Below are positions 31,217 through 44,343 of a stretch of DNA of 64,000 nt, piece by piece. The number at the start of each line of letters is the position of its first letter. Positions within the stretch are counted from its first letter, which is position 1. The notes beneath the pieces are model-generated. The model did not search any database. It had not been told where the DNA came from and saw nothing but the letters and a program-made list of their open reading frames with translations. The position numbers and the translations under genes are program-made. Source of the DNA: Pelobates cultripes (taxonomy: Eukaryota > Chordata > Amphibia > Anura > Pelobatidae); the NCBI GenBank assembly GCA_933207985.1, contig OW240914.1, positions 202,716,395 through 202,780,394 of the forward strand, written 5' to 3'.

Positions 31217-32872
31217 TTTCATTTCCTAGACCAGATCCAGCACAATGCAAATGAAACCCAAAAGGTTGAACCTGCACGGACTGTGGTAGGTTTTTGGGCA
31301 TTTTAAATATATTCCTGTGCTCATGTCAAGCTGGGAATTCTGACTTTTTACAAGGTTCTACTTAAATTATGCAGATAATGCACAACAGTACATTTTAGAT
31401 TGGCTCAGGAATAAAGACAAAAGTAATATCGCCGCTTCGCATTTTTAAGGTGATTATTTAAATGTAATATGTGAAGCTGTTCTTAAAATTGGTGTTTCAT
31501 ATACTAGAAGTGGACACAGTCCAAAAATAACATTACCAACACTCGGGTTATGTGTGATAATCCTTTCAGCATTTTCTAGCTGAGCTGTACTGGCTGTGCA
31601 ACAGAAAGAAGCAGCATGATGGGGAAAAAGGCATGCAGAGAACAGACTATCAGCATTCAATGGCAATGATTAGATTTAACAGTATGCCTACTTACTTAAT
31701 ATATACCTATGGTATATTAACCCATTATACCTATATAACCATAGAATACCTATCTACATATATTTCACTTATCTACTAGCAACAGTTAAACTAATAATTT
31801 ACCTACTTACCTTTTAACTTTTTATCTCCTCATATCAGTGTATTTTTCAATTTCCTGTGTCTCTCCAGCCTCCTCCTCCTGTGTCTTGTTACCGCTTCCG
31901 CCCTTTCTGTGTCTTTTTACCTCTTACCTCTTTTCTGTGTCTCTCCATCACTTTCCTCCTTTCCTTTGTCTCTTGATATCTTTCATTCTCCATGTTTTTC
32001 AATTTCTTCCATCTCTCTGTGTCTTTATATCACTTGTTCTGGTTTCTCATTTTCTCCCCATTTCCCTGCTCTCTCCAGTCCTCCCAGCTTCATATGTTTC
32101 ACCATCTTTTTCTCATGTTCCTCCATTGCATCCATCACTCTGTCACTCAATTTCTTTACATTTTCCTGTGCATCTCTCTGTCGTACCAGCTTGTCGTGTC
32201 TCTCATTTTAACTGCACATCTTACAAACAATTACATGATGGTTACAAAAAGCAAATCAAACGGGAACTAGCTAATCTTGCCAATTTGTTAAATATTTACA
32301 GAGATATCCACATACTATTCTCAGCACAGGAAGTGAAATCTTCACACCCATAGAAAAAGCTGACAAACATAAGATTAAAATTTAAATACCTACAACTGCC
32401 CACTATTATGATAAATAAGCATTTAATCAGTCCCCAAAAAATATTTTAATCTGGAGCTAATTACCAGTTGTGCAGACAAAGAAGAACTGTCTCTTCCCAG
32501 GATATTTAATATTATGGTTACTTATCTCTATATTTAACAAATATGTATTTGCGGGGCGTGAAACATAAAATAAAATGTTAACAATGCCATTGCGCATCCC
32601 TCCAAACAAAGATTTAGGAATAAAGAAACTAGAATTTCGGTCGCTTTCTTGCCCTCTATGTAGGAGTTTTAAGATAAATAAGATAGTAGGCAGGTAGATA
32701 ATTTAGATCTGCCAATTATGAGTATGAATAAAGAAAGTAAAGCCCCACTACTGAATTACGAGAATCATACAATAATAATAATACACCCAAGAGGCCATTA
32801 TCTATTGGGGATCAGTTTCCCGCATGACTGGTTAGAGGCAGATGTTGCAAATTCAACAAAGAAAAAATGACG
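31216..32872. other. Non-coding DNA with a 380-bp pyrimidine-rich tract (31830-32210)
   Basis: No gene. From 31830 to 32210 the plus strand is strongly C/T-biased, with repeated 'tgtgtctc' words, giving long open frames full of Ser/Phe/Leu that are composition artefacts. The rest is AT-rich and unassigned. Confidence 0.5.
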
Positions 32873-32880
32873 ATATAGAC

Positions 32881-34264
32881 CATGAGTCGTCAACCTGGTC
32901 CCTACCGCCCACTAGTGGGCATTTCAGGATTCCAGGTGGGCTGTAGGGATTTCGGCGGCTAAATCCTCCTTTTGAGAGAGAGGGCAGGCGGGCATGAGTG
33001 CGTACATTAAAGTACGAACGCGTGCGAGATTGCGTGCACGTGAACAAGCGAATGCGTGCATGCGCGTGCAAACGTGTAACACGTGGGAAGAGGAAGGGGT
33101 GGAGTGGGAGCTGATAGCAGGGGCAGGCAGAAGCGGAGCAGAACAATTGTAAAATAGGAGAAAGAAAAGTTATAGGCAGGACAAGGAGAGAATTGTTGTT
33201 GGCTAATAATAATAATAAGTGGGCTAACTAGCTCAGCCTTACTTTTGTACATTGCCATAAGGAAGGTAAAAGAATAGCATGAAAAAAAAGGAGATAAAAA
33301 GTAAAAGATCAAAAAAATAGAAAAAGAGGATAAAATAAAGGAGGAGAGTACTTGTAAAAAAGGAGAAAGAAGGAGCAGAATACTTGTAGAATAGGAGAAA
33401 GAAGGAGCAGAGTACTTGTAAAAAGGAGAAAGAGGAGCAGAATATTTGTAGAATAGGAGAAAGAAGGAGCAGAGTACTTGTAAAAGGGAGAAAGAAGGAG
33501 CAGAGTACTTGTAGAATAGGAGAAAGAAGGAGCAGAGTACTTATAAAAGGGAGAAAGAAGGAGCAGATTACTTGTAAAAAGGAGAAAGAAGGAGCAGAGT
33601 ACTTGTAAAATAGGAGAAAGAAGGAAAATAAAAAATATAAAAAGGAAAAGGAGAGATCTGTTGTTGGCTAATAATAGTAAGTGGGCTACCTAGCTCAGAC
33701 TTCCTGCTGGGCATTGCTATAAGGAAGGTTAAAAAATGGAAAAAAGGAAAAAAAGGAGAAAAAAAGGGGGAAAAAAAAGGAAAAAAAAAAGGAAAAAAAA
33801 AGGAAAAAAAAAAGAAAAAAAAAGGAAAAAAAAAGGAAAAAAAAAGGGGGAGGGTGGGGGGGAATTGAGGAGGGAGAGGAGGGGAGCAGATGCACAGATG
33901 AGAAATCATATTATGAGCAAACAGAGAAATCATCTGAATATCACAGAAAGAGGAGACCTTTGTTTGTTCCTTAGGAAAATCGGACCAGATATCAAATATT
34001 TAGTCTCGCAGCATCAGCCCCAAGGATCTTATTAATCACTAGTTAAAGGTAATTTCAATGTACTTTATTGTTTTCTCATTAAACTTTATAAAGTTAAAAA
34101 CATTATACACATGCATAATGTAGAAATAAAAAGATAAATGTATGTACCCTCCTTTCTAAAAAAATATTCTGCACTCTCGCGAAAACTGGTGGGCGGTAAG
34201 GACATTTTTCCATCAAGAAAGATGCATTAGTGGGCGGTAGGTAGAAAAAGGTTGACTACCGCTG
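32881..34264. mobile_element. Non-autonomous hAT element C
   Basis: The 8-bp duplication ATATAGAC flanks it at 32873-32880 and 34265-34272. The right terminus read inward is CAGCGGTAGTCAACC, and the worn left terminus is CATGAGTCGTCAACC. Subterminal 'accgcccact' is mirrored as 'agtgggcggt'. Inside are about nine tandem units of roughly 31 bp (33345-33625) and a long A/G tract (33735-33850). No transposase is visible. Confidence 0.85.
33345..33625. repeat. Minisatellite, about nine units of 31 bp
   Basis: Units of 'gagaaagaaggagcagagta' followed by 'cttgtaaaaag' or 'cttgtagaatag'. The two unit variants partly alternate, suggesting spread as a dimer. Larger duplicated text flanks the array: 'gttgttggctaataat...aagtgggcta' at about 33195 and again at about 33661. 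Confidence 0.85.
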
Positions 34265-34272
34265 ATATAGAC

Positions 34273-34698
34273 GATTCAACAGGTGGCATAAGAGGAAACC
34301 AATAGAAAATAGAAACAAGCAATTTTACTGCTGTGACTCTTATTGAATGCAAAGGGTTAACCTAATTGTCAGTGAGTGTCTCAGATCCAGAACCTCTATC
34401 AGCCTTTACCCTCTATGTGCAGAACAGAATACCTCTGCAGATCGGCATTCTTAAGGCACAGTAGCCAACATGAAGGCAGTTGCAATTAACAGTTGCTGCA
34501 GTGAGGTGTTCTCAAGATTTGGTTTGGCGTCCCTGTGTACTATAAGGGAGTAGCCACCTACCCAGCCTACACAGGCACTGCGGACAAGGCCATTGCAATA
34601 TTCGCTCCATGATTGTCAGTGTCCGGGGAAACGGCTCTAATTTGGCACCAGCTCAGTCTGATATATGCTATTGCAGCTTAGTGAATATATCCCTGCTG
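34273..34698. other. Non-coding DNA
   Basis: No gene or terminus is recognised. Confidence 0.4.
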
Positions 34699-35130
34699 TT
34701 AAAGGGACACTCCAGGCACCCAGACCACTTCTGCCCTTGGAGTGGTCTGGGTGCCAACTCCCATCACCCTTAACCCTGTAAGGTAATTATTGCAGTTTTT
34801 ATAAACTGCAATAATTACCTTGCAGGGTTAAGTCCTTTTCTAGTGGCTGTCTATCGGTTTTTAAAACCTTAAAAGTGTTTGAAACGACGCTGGATGTCCT
34901 CACGCTATGCATGAGGACTTCCAGCATCGCCAGAATCCCCATAGGAATGCATTGAAGAATGCTTTACTATGGGGAGTTTTAACGCGCGCGCGTGTGCGGA
35001 GCCTGACCCAGCACCGAGGGACATCGGCGCTGGATTCAGGTAAGTCACGAAAGGGGTTTTAAGCCCTTCAACAACAAGGGGTAGGAGAGAGAGGGGCACT
35101 GCAAGAACATACATTGTTTAAGTCCCTTTT
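34699..35130 (+). mobile_element. T2-type composite hairpin element
   Basis: It opens TTAAAGGGACACTCCAGGCAC and folds on 'ccagaccacttc/ggagtggtctgg'. The hairpin 'ttaaccctgtaaggtaatta' against 'taattaccttgcagggttaa' follows, then a CpG-rich part with 'gcgcgcgcgtgtgcgg'. The right end 'aagtccctttttag' mirrors the left end but its TTAA is worn. It is the same hairpin order as at 47586-47950. Confidence 0.65.
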
Positions 35131-38081
35131 TAGTGACTCCAACAAGCTAAAGGACAAAAAGTCTGACGTACCTCCAGTACTAAGAATCCTGTCAGGTTGG
35201 CTGTCAGGCCTCTCCCTCTTTCAATAGAAATTTAAAAGAAAATACAGGCATTTAATGAAAAAGGGGTTAACACAAACCATAGATGATTTTTTTATGTTTT
35301 TCAATGTGGAAATTCCAGAGTTGTGACAATTCTCTTTTATATTAAATGCAGCAATCAATATCCATCTCATTGCATCTTTAATCAGTGTTCCATTCCTTGC
35401 TTACTCTGTTACATGTAGAATTACACAAGGTTCCATTCATGAGCTCTTTCTTTTCACTTCATTTATAATTGATCCAGGCAAGGTTCTTTTCTTTATAATT
35501 TTATTACTCAGCTGATTCCTGACATTTCCCATTTTAGTTTCAGTTTTTTTTTTACAGTTGATATTTATAACAAATACAATTATTTATACAGTTATGCCAG
35601 CTGTATTGTATCTTCTGTCAATAAAAATGTGTAAAGCTGGGTACATGTTCATAGATGACACATGAAAGCATAGTGCACCACAATCAGAGGTGAGAAAACT
35701 GTAATCACAGGGTTAAAAGTGATGTGGAGCATTTCTACATGCCAGTGTCATGAAATGACATACTCCAAGTGGCCAGCATCAATCATATTGATAGAAGCAA
35801 TTGAGTGTTATTTCCATTGTAGCTCCCCTTAAAGCAAACTCTGCAATAAAGTTTTTGCAAATTTCAGTGGTGTAGATTTACATAAATCCCAAAGATGAAA
35901 ATTCAATAAAAAGAATGTGCATTGTGACTTTAGATGTCACCAGGAAGCTTGCAGTTAGGTCTTCCTTAAACGCAAGGCACTCACACTCTACTCACGTATC
36001 CTCTTTACTTTGTAAATCAGGCTACTGATTAAATGTAAATCCCTGACCACAGATCTTCCCTTTTCAGCTTTTATAGTCATCTCTTCCTGTATTGTGTGTG
36101 ACAACAACAGGGCTTCTCGTGACTGTGAGCAATTTTAGGTCGGTGACACAAAATTCTCCTCTCATCTCTCCTAGTTATTAAGCACTCAAGGATATATATA
36201 CACCATAATAAGAGATGGTGTAATGTACATATGTGTGAGAAGGGGGGGGTTTCATTATTTGTGCAATAATATCATGCAAGGTAAGAATAGAAAATGTTAT
36301 ATAATAAAACGAAGAAATACGTGAAAGGACCAATGGAATGACTCCAGTGCTCTAGAACCAAAACGTTAAGTGATGTATCCATCATGACAGATACATGTTG
36401 ACTCTTTTACATGACTTAGTAAGGTTTTCACATAAACAAGCTGGTCTTTTTTTTATTTCATCGATGCGTTATGTTAGCTAAATTTCTGTTTGCTATATAT
36501 TTGAAAAATATCTAAAAATCTAAAACGAAAGTGTTTTTTTTTAACTTACCTGTATTTTACTGCTCAGTTATCAGTATTAATCTGTAAGGTAGAATGCTGC
36601 TTATTGTGTCTTTTAGGTGCAGTGCAACAGCATAGGAGGGGTAGGTGATTTTTACATAAGTTTATGTTTTAAGCTACACATTTGTTTCTGATTTGTATTT
36701 TTGGGGGATTTTGGCTGACCCTGTAATCCACATGATTTGTAGATGTCAGGTTCATACTTAAGGACTCGATAATACTCAATAGAAAGTTTTAATCACGTTG
36801 TTGAAGCGATTAAGAACTCATTCGATTTAAAAATAAATAAAAAACATTTTGTTTTTTTTGTGGGATTTGTTTTTCAGCCAATCAGTACAACACAATATGA
36901 CATTGAGCCAGTGGTTTCCATGCTTCTGCAGCTCAATTGCATCCAACAGTTTGGAGATTTTAAACCTGCTTCCAAAAAGATAATCATGTCAGTTCGCACA
37001 ACATCAGTCTCCCACTGCTGCAGAAACAGCATTGAAAACTGGAGAAAAAAGACCATGTTACATGAAAAGTGACATATTTTAAAATTACTGTACCCAAAAT
37101 TCTAAGGGAACAGGATGGAGAGGACTTATCAACATGTGTTCTCACTCATGCAGGTTATTTTTCAAGATTAGTTGTTTCTTAAGACTCACTGTAAAGCACT
37201 TCTGCAATGGGAAATCTAACATTTGTTGTGTTACTGTCGACTAGCTCCATAAGGGTATATTTACAGTATATCTAGTGGCCTCGCTTATAAAAAGGTTTAT
37301 TTTTCCCTGGAAGATAACTGCTAGACTGAGCCCTCAGTGAAATTTTATAGGCACAGGAAATCCATCCTTCTGACCCCCAAGAGGCGAGGGAAAGACTTCA
37401 AGAGCAATATTTTCTGCTCAATATATTTCTATGTCACTGAGAAGTGCAATCAGCCAGTATGTAGTAAGACGATGTGTATTTTATCAAAATTGTATGGTTG
37501 TAGGGGGTTAAAGGAAACTAAACTAGGAGGCGGTAAGGAGACTATTTATGAATATGTTGCTGCAGTTATAAGGCTGCAATATTACCTTCACTCCAATAGA
37601 TAGCTAATGATAGAGATAAATAATGAACAGACAGACAGACAGACATACATATACAGAGAGAAATATCTATACAGTAGAGGCAATGAGATGTGATTCAGCA
37701 GTCATTTATTTCCTAAGTAATCTTATCTGCCTCTATTAATAACTGAGGTAATGTGAAAAGAATGGCATGAGTAATGCCATTATAAGGAGTGATTGGAATA
37801 AAATTAGTTATACGGGAAATGACTCTCCACTGGAAGCAAGGGCAGGTAAACATGGAGTTGATAACCCATATGTATTCATTGTATCAGGCCCCAAACAGTC
37901 CCTTCAGTTGAATAAAATAACAGCAACAGCATAATGGAACCAGGTTCTTTTCCCCAATACTTCTACAGGGCAACCTCTATATATGGATTTAATATTTTAT
38001 TTAAATACCGTACATCTAGTGTGTGAAATTACCACAGATCAGAACAACTCCTTTGAAGGAGCATGGAGCAGAACTTGGTTT
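35131..38081. other. Non-coding DNA
   Basis: Nearly 3 kb without a recognisable gene or transposon. AT-rich, with a (CAGA)n microsatellite at 37628-37647. No open frame has a known domain. Confidence 0.45.
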
Positions 38082-38095
38082 AAAATAACAGGATC

Positions 38096-38396
38096 CCCTT
38101 AAAAGGATTTGTAACTTAATTGGCCTCTTTATTAACCCGAAATTGACTGTATACTTGTTGAATCAATTGAAAAATGAGGAATATTCTAGAATGGGGTATT
38201 GTGAAATTCAAAAAACACCTCGATGGATGGCAGGTGCCAATGGTTTAAGCCAAAGATGGGGCTCATATTGTTTTTCTTGTCAAACTGTATAATGTTTCCA
38301 AAATGTTTTATCAAGTTGGCTTCTGCGTAAGCCCAAAAGTTGATCTGCACTTGCTATCTCTATTGAGTAAAAAATAAAGAATTTAAAAAAAATAAA
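38096..38396 (+). mobile_element. 5'-truncated L1-like insertion with 14-bp target duplication
   Basis: AAAATAACAGGATC occurs exactly at 38082-38095 and again at 38397-38410. The 301-bp body ends in 'gtaaaaaataaagaattt' and an A-rich tail, as expected of target-primed insertion of a non-LTR element. No coding sequence remains. Confidence 0.8.
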
Positions 38397-38410
38397 AAAA
38401 TAACAGGATC

Positions 38411-38529
38411 TTTGATCCTTTTGGGAACGTTTGAAAAATCTATACCTTATGCTGTAAAGTTTAGAGACAACTTTTATATGCTTAAAATAATGTGGGTAAC
38501 TCAGTTTAGGAGAATATTTATAAATCAAC
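38411..38529. other. Short spacer
   Basis: Unassigned sequence between the L1-like insertion and the Tc1 relic. Confidence 0.35.
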
Positions 38530-39765
38530 CAACATAATATCATGTAGGTCCCCTTTGTGCAGCCAAAGCACCTCTGAGGCATTAAGGCACAGACTCATCA
38601 AGACCTCTAAATATGTCCTATGGTTTCTGGCACCAAGACATTAGCAGCAGATCTTTAAGTCCTGCAAGTTGCAAGGTGAAGCCTCCATGGATTGGATGTG
38701 TTGTTTCAGCACATCCCACAGATGCTCAATTCAATTGAGATCTGGGGAATTAGGATGCCAAGGCAGCATCTTGAGCTCTTTATTGTGTTCTTCAAACCAT
38801 TCCCTAACAATTTTTGAAGTGTGGCAAAGTGCATTATCCTGCTGAAAGAGGCCACTGTCATCAGCGAACATCATTGCCTTAAAGGGGTGTACATGGTTTG
38901 CTTTGCAACAATTTCTAGGTAGGTGCTACATGTCAAAGTAACATCCACATGGATGTCAGGACCCATGGTTTCCCAGCAGAACATTGCCCAGAGCCAACTT
39001 CCTTTCTTCCCATCGTGCATCCTGCTGCCATCTCTTCCCCACGTAAATGTCGCACAAACAGCTTAAAGAAAATGTGTTTAATTAGACCAGGCAACCTTCC
39101 TCCATTGTGCCATGGTCCAGTTCTGATGCTCATGTCCCCATTGAAAGCACTTTCATTGGTGGATGGGCATCATGATGGGCACTCTCACTGGTCTGCGACA
39201 ACACAGCTCCATATGAAGCAAACTGTGATGCACCTAATGTTTTGACATCTTTCTATCATGACCAGCAATATGTTTTTCAGCAATCTGAGCTACAGTAGCT
39301 CTTCTGTGTGATCGAACCAGACTAGCTAGCCCTTGCTCCCCACGTGCATCAGTGAGTCTTGGGCGCCCATGATCCTGTTAGTTCACCAGTTGCCCCTTCT
39401 TGCACCACTTTTGATAGGTACTAACCACTGCAGATTAGGAACACAAGACTTGCTGTTTTGGAGATGCTCTGACCCAATCATCTGGCCATCACTATTTGGC
39501 CTTTGTCAAAGTAACTCATGTCTTTTCTCTTGCCCATTTGTCCTGCTTAAAAACACATGTAATGTAAGAACTGGCCCAGTCATTTAACCATCACTACTTG
39601 GCCCAAAGTCACTCAGATCTTTTCGCTTGTCCATTTTTCCTACTTCCAACACATGAATTTGAAAAACTGACTGTTCACTTGCTGCCTAATATATCCCATC
39701 ACTTGACAGATATCATTGTAAGTATATCATCAAAGTTATTCACTTCATCTATCAGTGGCTGATCA
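38530..39765 (-). pseudogene. Tc1-like transposon with broken transposase
   Basis: On the minus strand the order of blocks is that of a Tc1-type transposase gene, in pieces across several frames. It starts near the right end (39755-39765, complement of 'tgatcagtgta'). Readable pieces include 'RHLRGEEMAAGCTMGRKE' (about 39010-39070) and, further on, the block before the second catalytic Asp. Many stops and frameshifts prevent a product. At the coding start the segment 39465-39545 is repeated in diverged form at 39560-39665. The left inverted repeat is not recognisable. Confidence 0.7.
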
Positions 39766-41299
39766 GTGTATACTGTATAGTGCACTATGAAAATTTCTTA
39801 TGTTTCTTTTGTAGAATTTTATCAATTTTGTGAATAACTAATTTATATATGTATGGTAATAACTTCTTTTCTCAAAAATAGCTATAAACACTTTGTGCTC
39901 TATCACCTGTGATTCGAACTCTGTAAACATGTGCTGTGTAGGAGACAGTTGGATATGTGTGTGAAAAATAAATTGGTGATAGTGTGTTTAAAATGAATCA
40001 GTGGTGTGTAACGTCCAGATTACACATATATCTACTGGTGATGATGATGGGGAGTGTATTTTCAAGTACTGTGTCACACTCCACCATTCTCTATCTGAAG
40101 ATTACCTCTGAGGCATTTTAGAAGATGTCTGAAGACTGACAGGCAAAATATGAACTAGATTAAATAATAAAAAGAAGACAACAAAATAGTGTGTATATTT
40201 ATAACAGTTTTACCTAAAAGAGCAAGCCATTTCATACAATGCACAGACGTGTACTGATTGGCTGACTCAGCATCATAGGAATTACAGTCTGCAAAAAACG
40301 TTTTCTAACATTTTTGGTTTTTTTAACAAGGATTGTGGAGACAGAAAATACTATTGGGTCTTATCAATAATTACTTTTGCAGATCACTAAAACCAGTCCC
40401 AAACACATTCTAATTTCCTCCAAACATCAATAGAAGAAGCCCTGCTGTGGGGAAGAGCTCTGCAGTTATCACTCTCTGCAAGCCCTGCTCTCATTAATAT
40501 TCCAATGACGTCAGGAGGGACGTTTTGATGCATAACTTTGAAAGGAGCGCATCAAATTAAACCCACTCCTTTACATTAGACAGAACAGCACAGACATGCC
40601 TTATTCATTAATGCCTTTTTCTTTTCCTAATGACATGGAGAAGCTGGAGAATATTTTCCACTTAATAAACCGGTTACTGATCCTCACATTTTGAATTACA
40701 CTACTGAGCGTTCTCTGTTAGCTAGTGGATTAAAGTGCAGTTTTCAGATTATTCTGCATGCTGGTATTGGAGACAGCCATATTAAACGCTACTGTATATT
40801 TCACAATAATGTGAGCTCAAGATGAAAAAATAAACTTGTTGGCCTTCTATCTAAATTCATTTATACACGTGTTGGATATGGATATTTATTGTAGTGGTTT
40901 ACAATAAAACACATTTTTCCAAAGCATAATAAATGCCGGGAGCCATGGGTTTTAAATATGTGGATTCTGCACTCACTTTTGACTATTTTATCTAGAAAAT
41001 ATAGTTACGGCTTCTCCCTTGATCATTATATAAATGACATTGGCATATTTCTTTCTTGGATAGTTCTGGCTGGAGCTGACCATTCTTTTTTATACAACGT
41101 ATAAATAATGCATTAGACAATAAAATATAGCCAATAAGTTAAAAAGAATAAAAGGAAAAAACAGATACACATATTTCTGCAGTCAGCTCTCCCTGAAAGA
41201 AGTGGCTGATACTTCCAATATTAGCGCTTCCATTATTATCAGTGGGAGCATTGAACATATTTGTGAATTTGTTGTTCATCTGTTAGTATTCTACCGTAA
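39766..41299. other. Non-coding DNA, includes a candidate conserved element (40480-40680)
   Basis: No gene. The 40480-40680 part is unlike the surrounding repeats. It contains TGACGTCA (40506-40513, a full CRE) and several TAAT homeodomain-type cores. Conservation cannot be judged from one sequence. Confidence 0.3.
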
Positions 41300-41455
41300 A
41301 CTGTGCCGCTAGAGGTGGAGTTAACCTTCTAAAGTAATTATTGCAGTTTACTAAAAACTGCAGTAATTACCGTTACAGGGTTAAGGGACCTGGGATTATG
41401 TACCCATACCACTTCAATGAGCTGAAGTGGCCTGAGTGCCTATAGTGTCTCTTTA
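41300..41455 (-). mobile_element. T2-type composite element, truncated
   Basis: On the minus strand it starts TTAAAGAGACACTATAGGCAC (TTAA at 41452-41455). The hairpins 'ccacttcagctc/gagctgaagtgg'-type and 'taattactgcagttt/aaactgcaataatta' follow. It ends near 'cctctagcgg'. Confidence 0.6.
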
Positions 41456-42770
41456 AGTACATCCATTAAATTATATTTGATGTTAATCGTATCAAGAATG
41501 ATGAATGGTGATGATTAAGGATAGTGGGATACTACCCCCATGGAATTTTTGGGCTCTACCCACTCAACTCCATGTATTTAACTTCTGACCCTGTGAGATG
41601 TTGTATCCTGTTCAAAACCATAAACCTACAGATACAAGTATGTGGGAATGAACAACCACTTTAAAGAGATCCAACCCCATCTATTGATGCTGTTACCCAA
41701 TGACTATCGTAAAAGACAGAACAATATGCAAAATGGTCATTTAGGGCATCCAGGATATGCCGCTTCATGCAAAGACAATGGATGACACCAGAATTTCTGG
41801 TAATGAGTGCTTTGCTCTTTTTTTAATGTCTTGTGTTTTATTTCAATTTCTCAGCCTTTCAGCAATCATTAATAAAGTGGAGATTGAAAGTGAAGGTTTA
41901 GTCATCACACACACTTGCCATGAAGTCCTTACAATGCCAATAGATTTGATTTGATTTGCTTTGTGTAAAAATTGAGAAGGGGAGGCCACTGTCTCCAGTG
42001 ACCCTATGGGCCAGCATCCACTGCCAACAACTGAATAGCTCATCTTTAAAAAGATATCGAAGAGGTGGCGCGTTATTATTCACGATTTTTTGTAAAATAA
42101 ATAAAGATAATTGAGATTAAAGATATAAGATATAGTATATATAGGAAAGATATATTATAGTAGTTATATCTACTATATAGATTAATCCTCACCTGAAAAT
42201 CGCATCTTCCTTCTGCAAAGTGACTACAGCTCTATTTGTTTTTTTCACATGTGTAGCACATAAAAATATTCTATTCATTTGTAAATCAAGCTATGCATTA
42301 ATCCGTGGCATGTTTGTTTTGTTTGTTGTGTCTGTGTGCTAGTGCGTGTCTATTAATATCTTTTAGTTGTATTTATCAATACAAGTTAGTGTGTGTCTGC
42401 ATGCTACATTTAGGTTGTACAGCAAGAGAACAGATAATGAATAAAAGCCAGATTACCAGGACAATTTAGAAAAGAACAAATACATATTTGGGACTAGAAA
42501 TCTCTAGTCAACTTGGAATCTGTGTAAAGGCCCACCTAAGTGACTGCTGAAGGGATCTTGTGAAACTGTATAATTTGAAATGCTTGAAGGGATAGCAGTC
42601 TTAGTTGGCTTTGGGTCCTTGGGAATAAATAAGGCGGAAGTCAGATCAGCAGGAAAACTTGGTCAAAGGTACCAAAAAAAGGTTTAATTCTCTCCAGAGC
42701 TGGAGCAGCCATGATGCCTTTTAGACTATTAAAACATGTTGACCTGAGGGGCTGATAATTCATATATATG
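41456..42770. other. Non-coding DNA
   Basis: AT-rich with a 'tatagtata' microsatellite-like patch at 42120-42185. No gene is recognised. Confidence 0.4.
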
Positions 42771-42778
42771 TTCTAGTG

Positions 42779-43605
42779 CATTAGGGAAGGCAACCTTTCA
42801 GTAGTACTATGTTGAAGTAAAGTTTTGAATTTTTGAATCTCTTTGGGTGGCAGCCCTATTTAAGGAAACATGTATGGAGAATTTGTTGGAGAATTTCTTT
42901 CATATGAGTGTGGCAGTTGCTTTGTGAGGTTTTATGTGTGTATGTGGGCTGATGTGTGGTAATGCATGTGTGTGGAATGTTTGTGGGGATATGTGTATAG
43001 GCAGATTATTGTATTGTGTATGTGTTTATGGGCTGCCAGTTGTGTTATATAGGTGTGTGGGCTGTTTATGTTAAATGTGTGTATGTAGGTTGCTTGTAGT
43101 GTTTCCATGTGTAACATGGGCAGTCTAAAGTTCTTGTGTGTGGAAGCTGCATGTAGAGTTGTGTATGTATGGCTACCTGCAGTGTTGAGTGGGTTTGGCT
43201 AGGGTAGGGGTTGCAGTGGTGTTGTGGGATTCTTTTCTTATGCAATAAATATTGTTTTCATTAAAAAAAAGGTATTATTAAGAGTTTTTTTATGCCTCCT
43301 TCTTTTGCCAAGGAGGGGGCATGAATCATTGTAGTTCCCTGATGGTCTGGTGGTTGTACATCATGGTTTGCACTTTCTGTCCGACCTTGTCCCTCAGTCT
43401 ATACAGTCTTGTACCAGTGAGACAGAGCATTACCATGGTAGCCTGCATTGCATCTAAATCTCCAAAAAGTATTAGTGATGCAAGGTTCTCCTTGTTCTTT
43501 CAGAAGAGTACTCGGGGCCAGCGGGGGAAATCATTTGATCTTCCCCGCTTGTCGATTTGGGTCTGAAACTCTGAATGCCTAATGTGCCACAGGTTGCAAC
43601 CCCTG
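42779..43605. mobile_element. Non-autonomous hAT element D
   Basis: Flanks TTCTAGTG (42771-42778) and TTCTAGTT (43606-43613) match at 7 of 8. The left end CATTAGGGAAGGCAACC and the right end read inward CAGGGGTTGCAACC are a worn inverted pair. It holds a loose TG-rich repeat (42905-43130), an A-rich tract, and a block with 'ccaaggagggggcatg'. This is the same general plan as the other hAT elements here. Confidence 0.65.
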
Positions 43606-43613
43606 TTCTAGTT

Positions 43614-44343
43614 GTAGCTGTTTACTAGTATGTTTTAGTGTATTTGCGTGTGTGTGTTGCTAATTCACTTTGTGTATGTGGTAATTTGTGTGAGTAGCTA
43701 ATTATGTATGTGTTTGTGTAGGAAGGAGAGGGCCCCAGCAAATACTTTTTGGTCCTAGCCCTGTCACAACTAGTTGTTTAGGAATTAAAACGATTAATAC
43801 TAATAGAAAATTGCAGCATAAGCGTAGTATTTTTTATTATATATTTAGTTGTATTATATATTTCATTTTCAGTACGCTAGAAGTCCCAGATAGTTCCAAA
43901 TATTCCTGTCTTGATCCTGAGTTTGGTAGAGATATAAATATATACATATAAAAAAAAAATCAAATGATAATAAAGTTTTTTACCATCTTCAATGTGGATT
44001 GTTACCTGGAAATTGCTATTTCCAGTCAAAATTGAAACATTTTTTATTTGTGTCAGATTTTATGGACTCTTAATATAACCTTTTAGAATAGAAACTTCTT
44101 TTATGATTAGTGAGTCATTGTTGCTAAGGGTGAAAAATTAATGCAACTACTACAATAAAAATGCTCTTTTTGAGTTTATTACATTTCTGACAAAGTCCTT
44201 AGACACTCAAATGAAGACCTGAGGTTTTTCAGTGACAGTAAATGCAGAAATTTGATGAGAAAGTTAGAAACTGACAGAAACCATTAGGGTCTGAAAACTA
44301 ACTCGAAATGATGGCTCACTTGTCTTACAGTGAACCTGATATC
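43614..44343. other. Non-coding DNA
   Basis: No gene or repeat is recognised. Confidence 0.4.

Noticed and set aside
31838..32353. A 171-codon membrane-like protein
   Set aside because: The Ser/Phe/Leu-rich frame follows from a pyrimidine-rich tract that is open in several frames.
33345..33625. 31-bp repeats with variable ends, CRISPR-like at first sight
   Set aside because: There are no spacers; units are head-to-tail minisatellite copies.
33736..34035. A Lys-rich nuclear protein
   Set aside because: It is the translation of an (A)n/(G)n low-complexity tract inside a hAT element.
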